A stretch of 17,223 nt of DNA from VBAS01 sp964444975 (lineage in GTDB: Bacteria > Bacteroidota > Bacteroidia > Chitinophagales > Chitinophagaceae), in the NCBI GenBank assembly GCA_964444975.1, contig CAYUJD010000082.1, forward strand, positions 1-17,223. The letters are read 5' to 3'. A program made the translations under genes and the position numbers. Below, piece after piece: positions 1 through 6,296 of this stretch. The notes beneath the pieces are model-generated. The model was not told the origin of the DNA, searched no databases, and saw only the letters and a list, made by a program, of their open reading frames with translations. Every line of letters starts with the position of its first letter. The stretch's first letter is position 1.

Positions 1-474
<474 letters not shown>

Positions 475-483
475 AATTTTTTT

Positions 484-607
484 GGCCCCCCAAACCCCTC
501 CAAAGGAGGGGCTTTGGATGGCTTTCGATATTCGCCTAACAATTCCAATATGTTCAATTTATTAAAAGCATTCCTTCGCTCCCCCTTTGGGGGAGATAGA
601 GGGGGCC
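484..607. repeat. Composite inverted repeat filling the 23S-5S spacer
   Basis: The spacer between 23S and 5S is almost entirely one symmetrical structure. GGCCCCC at 484-490 is a perfect inverted match to GGGGGCC at 601-607. Just inside each end sits a perfect 7-bp hairpin: CCCCTCC-AAA-GGAGGGG (495-511) and CTCCCCC-TTT-GGGGGAG (579-595). The two halves read as inverted copies of one ~35-nt GC-rich repeat around ~65 nt of AT-rich DNA, so the transcript could fold into a three-way junction. Short repeats of the form GGCCCCCnAA..CCCC..AAAGG..GGGG are, to my knowledge, common dispersed intergenic repeats in Bacteroidota. Two open frames crossing this region (456-638 minus, 460-666 plus) are artefacts of the repeat. 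Confidence 0.8.
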
Positions 608-611
608 GATT

Positions 612-722
612 TATGGTGGTTTTTCCGAGGGTGTTCACCTCTTCCCATACCGAACAGAGAAGTTAAGTCCCTCATGGCCGATGGTACTGCACCACAATGC
701 GGGAGAGTAGGTAGCTGCCATA
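612..722 (+). rRNA. rrf: 5S ribosomal RNA
   Basis: This is a complete 5S rRNA of about 111 nt. The core carries the typical CACCTCTTCCCATACCGAAC segment (around 637-653), the AGAGAAGTTAAG segment, GATGGTACTGC and GGGAGAGTAGG. The ends are fixed by helix I: TATGGTGG (612-619) pairs with CTGCCATA (715-722) through eight base pairs, two of them G-U wobbles. It lies about 140 nt after the 23S end, as expected for the distal part of an rRNA operon, and is followed 10 nt later by a strong terminator. No tRNA gene is visible after it. Confidence 0.95.
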
Positions 723-732
723 TTTATTAATT

Positions 733-767
733 GAGGCTGTCTCAACAGGGGCAGCCTCTTTTTTTTT
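733..767 (+). terminator. Rho-independent terminator of the rRNA operon
   Basis: GAGGCTG (733-739) pairs with CAGCCTC (752-758) and is followed directly by a run of nine T residues. It sits just after the intact 5S gene and before the decayed 5S copy, so it should end most rRNA operon transcripts. Confidence 0.85.
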
Positions 768-797
768 GAAGATGTGGGTATAAAACGGAGAAGTTAA

Positions 798-813
798 TCC
801 GCCGCTTGGCGGA
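798..813. repeat. Short palindrome inside the 5S remnant
   Basis: TCCGCC (798-803), loop GCTT, GGCGGA (808-813) is a perfect 6-bp hairpin absent from the intact 5S copy at the corresponding place. Its style matches small GC-rich palindromes common between genes in Bacteroidota. Confidence 0.7.
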
Positions 814-830
814 CGAATGGTACTGCATCA

Positions 831-848
831 TCCCGATATTTATCGGGA
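831..848. repeat. CCCGAT/ATCGGG palindrome inside the 5S remnant
   Basis: TCCCGATATTTATCGGGA is a perfect 8-bp inverted repeat around TT. The core CCCGAT-N4-ATCGGG occurs again at 9125-9142 inside the rRNA methyltransferase gene, so it is a repeated unit and not a chance hairpin. Confidence 0.75.
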
Positions 849-878
849 CGGGAGAGTAGGTAGCTGCCATATTTATTA

Positions 879-912
879 AAAAAGCCTTTCAGATTTTCTG
901 AAAGGCTTTTTT
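879..912. terminator. Bidirectional-looking intrinsic terminator
   Basis: GCCTTTCAG (884-892) pairs perfectly with CTGAAAGGC (898-906) around the loop ATTTT. An A-run precedes the stem and a T-run follows it, so it could work on both strands. It separates the 5S remnant from the MFS transporter gene, whose start lies 31 nt downstream. Confidence 0.85.
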
Positions 913-942
913 GTTTTCAATATTTGCTTCTAACTTCAATCA

Positions 943-2151
943 ATGTCAAGAAAAGAGATTATTATAATCATACTGTTGGCTTCTATCAATTTTGCCCATA
1001 TCCTTGATTTCATGATTATGATGCCGCTTGGCAATTACCTGATGCCATTTTTTGAAATTACTCCCAGGCAATTCAGTTTCCTCGTTGCTTCATATCCCAT
1101 TACTGCTTTTTTCTCCGGCTTTACTGCCGCTTTTTTTGTTGATCGAATGGATAGGAAAAAAGTATTGTTATTTGCGTTTATAGGATTTATCATTGGAACT
1201 GTTGCCTGCGGATTTGCGCCCAGCTATCCAATGTTGATGGCTGCCAGAATTTTTACAGGATTATTTGGCGGATTAATCGGTGCACAGGTAATGTCTATAA
1301 TCGCTGATCTGTTTGGCTATGAAAGAAGAGGGGTAGCAATGGGAGCAGCTATGAGTTCCTTTGCTTTTGCCTCTACAATTGGTGTCCCATTTGCACTATG
1401 GCTGTCCAATATTTTCAGCTGGCATGCGCCATTTATTCTTGTAGGTATTCTTGGCGTAATTATTATTCCTCTCGTCGCTAAGTATATACCAAGTGTAAAG
1501 GATCATGTAACTGAGAAAAATGAGAATAATCACCGGTTGCAGTCGATACTCAGTGTAATTGAAAACAGGGAACAGCGATTGGCTTTATTATTTTCAGGTT
1601 TAATAATGATGGGACATTTTCTCATAATTCCCTTCATCAATCCTTACCTTGAATTCAATAAAGGGTATTCCCGGGATGTAACACCGATGGTTTATTTGTT
1701 CGGGGGCATGTCATCTTTGTTGGCTGCTTTTATACTTGGAAAATTAGCTGATGAAAAAGGGAAACTTCGTGTGTTCTCATGGTCAGTTATTTTTTCTTTT
1801 ATTATGGTTTATATCATTACCAATCTGCCATCACCTTCCCTTCCTTTTACAATAGTACTTTTCTTTTTTGCATTATGGTTTGTGGTGGCCACTGGTCGTG
1901 CTGTAACAGCACAGGCTATGATCAGCAATGTGGTAAAGCCTGAACAACGGGGAAGTTTTTTAAGTTTCAACAGCAGTGTTCAGCAATTAGGAACAGGCCT
2001 CGCATCCTTTGCAGCAGGATTCATTGTTACTAGTGATAAAGCAGGTAAGTTGTATCGTATTGAATGGGTTGGTTATTTATCTATTCTTGTTTTATTGCTG
2101 GGGCTTTTATTAGGTAGACATCTTTTTACTTCTTCAGAAAAAAAATTTTAA
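943..2151 (+). CDS. MFS transporter (AraJ/drug-efflux-like), copy 1
   Basis: This is a 402-residue inner-membrane protein of the major facilitator superfamily, probably a proton-driven exporter; the substrate cannot be told from sequence. Twelve hydrophobic segments are evident. TM1 carries the LDFMIMMPLG stretch (Asp22) typical of drug:H+ antiporter-like families. Motif A lies in the loop between TM2 and TM3, with Asp67 and Arg71 in GFTAAFFVDRMDRKK (59-73); a degenerate second copy, GKLADEKGKLR, marks the matching loop of the C-terminal half. The start MSRKE aligns exactly with MSKKE of the paralogue at 15972-17192. About three quarters of residues are identical by eye, with only a two-residue length difference internally. 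This copy is clearly more AT-rich than its paralogue. No clear promoter is visible in the 30 nt after the terminator. Confidence 0.93.
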   Translation: MSRKEIIIIILLASINFAHILDFMIMMPLGNYLMPFFEITPRQFSFLVASYPITAFFSGFTAAFFVDRMDRKKVLLFAFIGFIIGTVACGFAPSYPMLMAARIFTGLFGGLIGAQVMSIIADLFGYERRGVAMGAAMSSFAFASTIGVPFALWLSNIFSWHAPFILVGILGVIIIPLVAKYIPSVKDHVTEKNENNHRLQSILSVIENREQRLALLFSGLIMMGHFLIIPFINPYLEFNKGYSRDVTPMVYLFGGMSSLLAAFILGKLADEKGKLRVFSWSVIFSFIMVYIITNLPSPSLPFTIVLFFFALWFVVATGRAVTAQAMISNVVKPEQRGSFLSFNSSVQQLGTGLASFAAGFIVTSDKAGKLYRIEWVGYLSILVLLLGLLLGRHLFTSSEKKF

Positions 2152-2251
2152 TACTTATATTTATTTTTTAAACGAACCAAGCAATTGTTGTTACCTGGCA
2201 TGATTGGTATTGCGTTTTGATGAACCACTTTGCTATTGGCTTTTTAGTTAA

Positions 2252-2989
2252 ATGGAAAATCAGAAAAAAAGGTTTATATCGCCTGAAAAAAAGTTTAACT
2301 TATTTATCGCGATGGCAATTACTGGTATTATTGCCATTGTAATTGGCTTCTCCAGAACTTTTCTTATCCCGCTTGCAGAAGGCACAAAATCATGGCCCAT
2401 TGTTATTTATGTACATGGTGCTTTTGCCTTTGGCTGGGTATTGCTGTTTCTCATTCAGTCAGTGCTTATAAAAACCAAAAACTATAAAACACATATGACC
2501 CTTGGCCGATGGGGATTTTTTATTGCAATAGGTGCTGCAGTTACTATTATACCAGCCGGTTTATACCAAATAGAAAGAGAATTAAAAGAAGGATTCGGTC
2601 AAACCGCTATTTTAACAATAACTGGTGTATTTTCTTCAGCCTTGATTTTTTTATCATTCGTAACGCTGGCTATTTATTTCAGAAAAAAACCACAGGCGCA
2701 TAAACGATTTATGTTACTTGCAACAATTGTATTGTTATGGCCGGCATGGTTTCGCTGGCGGCATTATTTTCCTTCTGTAACCCGGCCAGACATCTGGTTT
2801 GGTATTGTACTGGCCGACAGTTTAATCATTATTGCGTTTATATGGGACTGGCTGAAAAACAAAAAGATTCATCCCGTATTGCTATACGGCGGTTTATTTT
2901 TTATTATTGAAAATGTGATAGAAATAATCTTGTTTGATACACCGGTATGGAGAGCTATTGCAAGTTTTTTATATAACATATTAAGCTGA
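2252..2989 (+). CDS. Polytopic membrane protein of unknown function
   Basis: This 245-residue protein has about seven hydrophobic segments (roughly 16-36, 50-72, 85-104, 118-143, 152-166, 182-200, 208-228). Histidines sit at membrane borders within conserved-looking contexts: YVHGAFAFGW (His55), KTHMTLGRWG (His81) and AHKRFM (His150). That pattern recalls uncharacterised Bacteroidota membrane families in which such histidines may bind haem or metal, but I cannot name the family with confidence and no function is assigned. It lies 100 nt after the MFS gene, and its stop is only 3 nt before the start of the broken deiminase gene, so those two were probably co-transcribed. Composition is AT-rich like its neighbours. 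Confidence 0.8.
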   Translation: MENQKKRFISPEKKFNLFIAMAITGIIAIVIGFSRTFLIPLAEGTKSWPIVIYVHGAFAFGWVLLFLIQSVLIKTKNYKTHMTLGRWGFFIAIGAAVTIIPAGLYQIERELKEGFGQTAILTITGVFSSALIFLSFVTLAIYFRKKPQAHKRFMLLATIVLLWPAWFRWRHYFPSVTRPDIWFGIVLADSLIIIAFIWDWLKNKKIHPVLLYGGLFFIIENVIEIILFDTPVWRAIASFLYNILS

Positions 2990-2992
2990 CAA

Positions 2993-3199
2993 ATGAACAG
3001 GTTTATAGTTGTATTCGCATGCTTTTTTATTTCCTGCTCCGCTCCGGAAAAAAGGAAATTTTTTATTCCTGCAGAATTTGAACCACAGGAATTCATCTGG
3101 CTGAGCTGGATGGAATCGGGTTTCCTTCCGCCCGGGGTCTACACGCTCCAGCCCTGCGTGTGGCGTGACCCAGGGGGTTGTTTCGATGATGTTAGTTGA
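2993..3199 (+). pseudogene. Truncated agmatine/peptidyl-arginine deiminase-family lipoprotein gene
   Basis: Only the first ~45 codons look like a real gene. Residues 1-15 form a lipoprotein signal ending in FISC. Then follows FIPAEFEPQEFIWLSWMES, the N-terminal signature of the agmatine deiminase/bacterial peptidyl-arginine deiminase fold (usual form PAEWEPQ..V...WP). The full-length family has roughly 330-370 residues. Here the recognisable sequence stops near 3130, where a GC-rich hairpin begins, and the frame runs to a stop at 3197-3199 through unrelated residues. No continuation is seen in the other + frames. None of the catalytic residues is present, so the product would be non-functional. 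A degenerate stretch resembling the family's C-terminal Cys motif is seen on the opposite strand near 3260-3325 (see findings). Confidence 0.75.
3131..3175. repeat. GC-rich imperfect hairpin (REP-like) at the deiminase break point
   Basis: Three nested stems are visible: CCC (3131-3133) with GGG (3173-3175), GGGTC (3135-3139) with GACCC (3167-3171), and ACACGC (3141-3146) with GCGTGT (3156-3161). A 9-nt loop and an asymmetric 5-nt bulge (GGCGT) complete it. The element is far more GC-rich than its surroundings and sits exactly where the deiminase reading frame loses similarity. The shape resembles REP sequences mobilised by RAYT-type TnpA proteins or an IS200/IS605 end hairpin. No transposase is present. 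It could also be the end of a lost element. Confidence 0.55.
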
Positions 3200-3348
3200 A
3201 CCTTAGTATTCTTGTAATACCATGAATAGTTAAAAAAAAATGAGCATTTGTATTTTTACCCATTAACGGTTCCTGACGGTACAGGCAATGAATGCCGACA
3301 CATTGCCAATGCGGAATCGGTGTACACAATAATGCAACAAAAGCACTT

Positions 3349-3936
3349 ATGAAAAATAAGATAAAAATCAGGCTGTATATTTTATTCGCTGCTATATTCG
3401 TAATAGGATTGCTTACCTTAGGGGGATTATACTTTCTCCGTGCTTTTTTTAGTGCCTTTGCACCCGCTGACATTACCGTTACAAAAACGGAAATACGTAG
3501 TTCACGTGATTTAATCAATCCCATAACCATAGAAAAGCTAGAAGTTGATTCATTCGGAAACGAACAAAGACCAATAAAATACACCATTGTATATCTTACA
3601 ACCTGCTCCATCAAGCAGATAGAGGGGAAACCCCCGGCAGGCCTTAAAATAATTAAACTCAATGAACCCGGACGTTATGGTTGGTCTGAAGAAAACGTAA
3701 ATATTCCCATTGCTCACTACGACGGATTTTCTTCACGAAACAGATTAGATTCTGTCCAGGATATAATCTGGAGTACGGGGCATAAAAAAATGGAGCTTTG
3801 CCCGATTAATTTCGAAAAAGAAAATTGGTACTTTATAAATTTTCTCGAGCCAAGTATTGTCGGAATTTACATTTACGTTGACAAAAACGGTGATTTAAAA
3901 CAGTATACGACTTATAGCAGAGTGTCACCAATATAA
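3349..3936 (+). CDS. Hypothetical membrane-anchored protein
   Basis: This 195-residue protein is not recognised. One N-terminal hydrophobic helix (about 8-30, followed by LRAFFSAF) acts as an uncleaved anchor or signal; the rest is a soluble, probably periplasmic domain with two cysteines (in TTCSIKQ and ELCPINF) and a C-terminal strand-rich part (IYIYVDKNGDLKQYTTYSR). I chose the ATG at 3349 because it places the hydrophobic helix at the very N-terminus. An in-frame ATG at 3292 would add 19 unlikely residues (MPTHCQCG...). It stands alone between the broken deiminase gene and mnmA with no obvious promoter or terminator. Its AT-rich composition matches the block before it, not mnmA. Confidence 0.65.
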   Translation: MKNKIKIRLYILFAAIFVIGLLTLGGLYFLRAFFSAFAPADITVTKTEIRSSRDLINPITIEKLEVDSFGNEQRPIKYTIVYLTTCSIKQIEGKPPAGLKIIKLNEPGRYGWSEENVNIPIAHYDGFSSRNRLDSVQDIIWSTGHKKMELCPINFEKENWYFINFLEPSIVGIYIYVDKNGDLKQYTTYSRVSPI

Positions 3937-4132
3937 AAACTGGATGTAAGCCCCCGCCCCAAAAAAATCCCGTAGCTTTTAAGCAGCCAGATTTGTACTG
4001 AGCGTAAATGAAAATTTATTTTAGAAAAAATTTGAATACCCCGCTCTGCTCAATTGTAATAGTCATTTAATAAAAAACGCAGCCTTGAAAAAACTACTGC
4101 CTGCCCTTAACCACACACCAGCAGGAAATTCG

Positions 4133-4140
4133 TACTTTTG
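4133..4140 (+). promoter_or_regulatory. Bacteroidota-type -7 element upstream of mnmA
   Basis: TACTTTTG matches the TAnnTTTG -7 consensus of Bacteroidota and lies 21 nt before the mnmA ATG, leaving a leader of roughly 15 nt. No good -33 TTTG is seen at the ideal distance. The box overlaps a TTG in frame with mnmA, which argues against that TTG as the start codon. Confidence 0.5.
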
Positions 4141-4161
4141 CCGCTTCAAATTTTCAGAACG

Positions 4162-5274
4162 ATGAGCCGGAAAGGAAAAGTGCTGGTGGCTATGAGCGGC
4201 GGTATTGACAGTACCATCACCGCCCTGATGCTTCATGACGAAGGCTATGAAGTGGTGGGCATCACCATGAAAACATGGGACTACTCCGCCAGCGGCGGCG
4301 GCAAAAAAGAAACCGGCTGCTGCAACCTCGATTCCTTTAACGATGCACGAATGGCAGCTGTGCAGCACGGCTTTGTACACTATGTGCTTGATCTCCGCGA
4401 TGAATTCGGCGACTTTGTGATTGATAATTTTGTGGAAGAATACCTGGCCGGACGCACGCCCAATCCCTGTGTGCTCTGCAACACGCATATCAAATGGCGG
4501 GCCCTGCTGAAAAGAGCCGATTCACTCGGCTGCGATTTTATCGCCACCGGCCATTATGCAAAAATTTACCGTCACAGCAACGGACGATTTGTGGTGAGCA
4601 AAGCAGTGGATGAAACCAAAGACCAGAGCTATGTGCTGTGGGGATTGCAGCAGGACCTGCTCAGCAGAACGCTGTTGCCATTGGCGCCATACCGTAAAAC
4701 GGAAATAAGAAAGATGGCCATGGACTATGGCTATCCCGAGCTGGCTAAAAAAAGCGAGAGCTACGAGATTTGTTTTGTGCCCGACAACGATTACCGTGGT
4801 TTCCTGAAGCGCCGTGTGCAGGGGCTTGAAGAAAGAGTGAACGGAGGAAATTTTGTTGACAAGCACGGAAAAATTCTTGGCAGGCACAAGGGCTTTCCGT
4901 TTTATACCGTGGGGCAAAGAAAAGGACTGGACATTGCACTGGGCCGGCCGGTGTATGTCACAAAAATTGACCCCGGTACAAACACCGTGGTGCTGGGCGA
5001 TGAAGAAGACCTGGAACAAAATGAGATGATGGTTGGCAAACTGAATTTTATAAAATATGACAGCATCACGCCGGGCATGGAGGTGGTGACAAAAATCAGG
5101 TATAAAGACAAAGGCGCCCTGTCCAATATTTATCCGCAAAACGGAATGGTGAAGGTGAAATTTTATGAACCCGTAAAAGGCATTGCACCCGGGCAAAGCG
5201 CCGTATTTTATGAAAGCGACGATGTGATTGGGGGAGGGATAATTCAGAAAGGAAGTCGGAGGTCAGATGACTGA
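4162..5274 (+). CDS. mnmA: tRNA-specific 2-thiouridylase MnmA
   Basis: This 370-residue cytoplasmic enzyme makes the 2-thio group of the wobble uridine in Lys, Glu and Gln tRNAs, using ATP and relayed sulfur. The PP-loop SGGIDS (12-17) starts the N-terminal ATP pyrophosphatase domain. The catalytic region reads TPNPCVLCN, with the nucleophilic Cys106 where E. coli has Cys102; Cys103 replaces the E. coli Asp99, a variant seen elsewhere in the family. The second catalytic cysteine is Cys204 in SYEICFVPD. KDQSYVLW and FYTVGQRKGL support the assignment. The ATG at 4162 is preferred to an in-frame TTG at 4138, which lies in the promoter box. The last residues, GSRRSDD, come from a stuttering repeat that runs past the stop codon and are probably not conserved. 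Confidence 0.96.
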   Translation: MSRKGKVLVAMSGGIDSTITALMLHDEGYEVVGITMKTWDYSASGGGKKETGCCNLDSFNDARMAAVQHGFVHYVLDLRDEFGDFVIDNFVEEYLAGRTPNPCVLCNTHIKWRALLKRADSLGCDFIATGHYAKIYRHSNGRFVVSKAVDETKDQSYVLWGLQQDLLSRTLLPLAPYRKTEIRKMAMDYGYPELAKKSESYEICFVPDNDYRGFLKRRVQGLEERVNGGNFVDKHGKILGRHKGFPFYTVGQRKGLDIALGRPVYVTKIDPGTNTVVLGDEEDLEQNEMMVGKLNFIKYDSITPGMEVVTKIRYKDKGALSNIYPQNGMVKVKFYEPVKGIAPGQSAVFYESDDVIGGGIIQKGSRRSDD

Positions 5275-5290
5275 TGTCGGATGTCGGATA
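5251..5290. repeat. Stuttering GTCGGA/GTCAGA repeat at the end of mnmA
   Basis: Units of the type GTCGGAGGTCAGATGACTGATGTC repeat imperfectly across the mnmA stop codon. An inverted partner lies downstream: GAGGTCAGA (5259-5267) matches TCTGACCTC (5328-5336). The repeat supplies the final seven codons and the stop of mnmA. Confidence 0.7.
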
Positions 5291-5375
5291 TATTTTCTTA
5301 ATAAGTGAATCTTATCTTTTTCTGCCTTCTGACCTCTGGTTTTCAAGCAATAAATAAAAGAAAAAGCCGTTTAAC

Positions 5376-5410
5376 AAACCGGGAAATTGCAGTTCCCGGT
5401 TTTTGTTTTT
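5376..5410 (+). terminator. Intrinsic terminator after mnmA
   Basis: AAACCGGGAA (5376-5385) pairs perfectly over 10 bp with TTCCCGGTTT (5393-5402) around a 7-nt loop, followed by TTGTTTTT. It lies about 100 nt after the mnmA stop and before the lipoprotein gene. Confidence 0.85.
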
Positions 5411-5417
5411 AGCTTTG
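5410..5417 (+). promoter_or_regulatory. Possible -7 element for the lipoprotein-protease pair
   Basis: TAGCTTTG fits TAnnTTTG and lies 62 nt before the lipoprotein ATG, overlapping the T-tract of the mnmA terminator. No -33 element is seen at the right spacing. A second, weaker candidate (TACCTCTG at 5454-5461) lies nearer the start, so the true site is uncertain. Confidence 0.3.
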
Positions 5418-5479
5418 AATAATTGTTGGTTAAAATTTCTTATTGAAATCCGCTACCTCTGAATGCTGAATATCATCTT

Positions 5480-6250
5480 ATGAGACTAAAAAAATTTACA
5501 CGGAATTTTACTGCTGTCGTGCTGCTTTTTTCTTTTATCTCCTGCAAAAAAGAAACCGAAGAATTTCAAACCGAAGCGCTGGCTGAATATCTTCCGCTGG
5601 CAGTGGGCAAGTATATCACTTACCGCATTGATTCGACCGTTTTCACCAATCTCGGCCGAAATGAAGAAGTGCATAAATACCAGGTGCGCCACGTGGTGGA
5701 TGCCGAAGTGACTGACAACCTGGGCAGGCCAAGCTTCCGCATATTCCGCTACCTGCGTGATTCGGCAGGTACACAGCCATGGACGCCGAACGGAACCTAT
5801 TTCATCACTCCCCTTACCGACCAGGTGGAAGTGATTGAAGACAATCTCCGTTTCATCAAACTGCATTTGCCGCTGAAATTAAATGTGGACTGGAAGGGAA
5901 ATAAATATCTTTCTTCCGATCCTTATGCCTCGCTTTATTCCTTCAGCAACGATGACTATATGAACGACTGGGATTACGAATACGATCAGTTTGACCCTTC
6001 CATTACCATCGGCAGCCAGACTGTAAACGATGTATATACCGTTTTTCATATTGATGAAGCGCTGAATGCGCCGGTTACCGATACCCGCAGCTATGGCGCC
6101 CGGACATTGTCTGTGGAGCAGTATGCAAAGAACATCGGGCTCGTAAGCCGCGACTACATCATCTGGGAATACCAGCCTAATACCGGCGGCGCCGGCGGTG
6201 GTTATAAAGTTGGTTTTGGTATAAAAATGTGGATGATTGATCACAACTGA
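5480..6250 (+). CDS. Hypothetical lipoprotein
   Basis: This 256-residue protein has a clear lipoprotein signal: a basic N-terminus (MRLKKFTRNF), a hydrophobic core and the lipobox FISC with Cys22 as the acylated residue, followed by KKETEEF. The mature part is rich in aromatic residues and beta-prone (EYLPLAVGKYITYRIDSTVF near 35-54, later DYMNDWDYEYDQFDP), which suits a surface or periplasmic beta-sandwich, but I recognise no family motif. The opening pattern YLPL.VGKYITYRIDS recalls uncharacterised Bacteroidota lipoproteins. The next gene, a secreted protease, starts 46 nt after its stop on the same strand with no terminator between, so the two are likely co-transcribed and may act together at the cell surface. 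Confidence 0.85.
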   Translation: MRLKKFTRNFTAVVLLFSFISCKKETEEFQTEALAEYLPLAVGKYITYRIDSTVFTNLGRNEEVHKYQVRHVVDAEVTDNLGRPSFRIFRYLRDSAGTQPWTPNGTYFITPLTDQVEVIEDNLRFIKLHLPLKLNVDWKGNKYLSSDPYASLYSFSNDDYMNDWDYEYDQFDPSITIGSQTVNDVYTVFHIDEALNAPVTDTRSYGARTLSVEQYAKNIGLVSRDYIIWEYQPNTGGAGGGYKVGFGIKMWMIDHN

Positions 6251-6296
6251 GCTTTCTCCTTTTAATCAGTATTTTTGGTTCTTCAAAACAATCCTG

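Larger units (their letters stand above)
784..871 (+). pseudogene. Decayed, 5'-truncated 5S rRNA copy with two inserted palindromes
   Basis: This stretch repeats the 3' two thirds of the upstream 5S gene: GGAGAAGTTAA near 787, ATGGTACTGCA near 817, and a final part in which 30 consecutive bases (850-879) are identical to 701-730, including flanking DNA beyond the 5S end. The 5' strand of helix I and the first ~45 nt are missing. Two internal segments differ from the intact copy: TCCGCC-GCTT-GGCGGA (798-813) replaces the segment after GAAGTTAA, and TCCCGATA-TT-TATCGGGA (831-848) lies where the intact gene has a short helix IV loop. The identical flank points to tandem duplication followed by decay. 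It is bracketed by two terminators and cannot form a normal 5S fold. A derived small RNA is possible but unsupported. Confidence 0.8.

Noticed and set aside
3131..3201. Integron attC site (GTTGAAC at 3195-3201 with an upstream hairpin)
   Set aside because: No matching RYYYAAC end is found at the other side and no integrase or further cassettes are visible.
3192..3662. 156-codon minus-strand open frame
   Set aside because: It is antisense to the hypothetical gene at 3349-3936 and has no coherent protein features; only a short deiminase-like scrap is kept as a finding.
4138..4161. TTG start for mnmA adding eight residues
   Set aside because: The TTG is part of the TACTTTTG promoter box, and the ATG at 4162 gives the usual N-terminus just before the PP-loop.
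4522..5196. 224-codon minus-strand frame opposite mnmA
   Set aside because: Shadow of mnmA codon bias; rich in His, Cys and Phe and without domain features.
6237..6296. TTG start for the subtilase
   Set aside because: It would put 20 polar residues before a good signal peptide and overlap the upstream lipoprotein gene.
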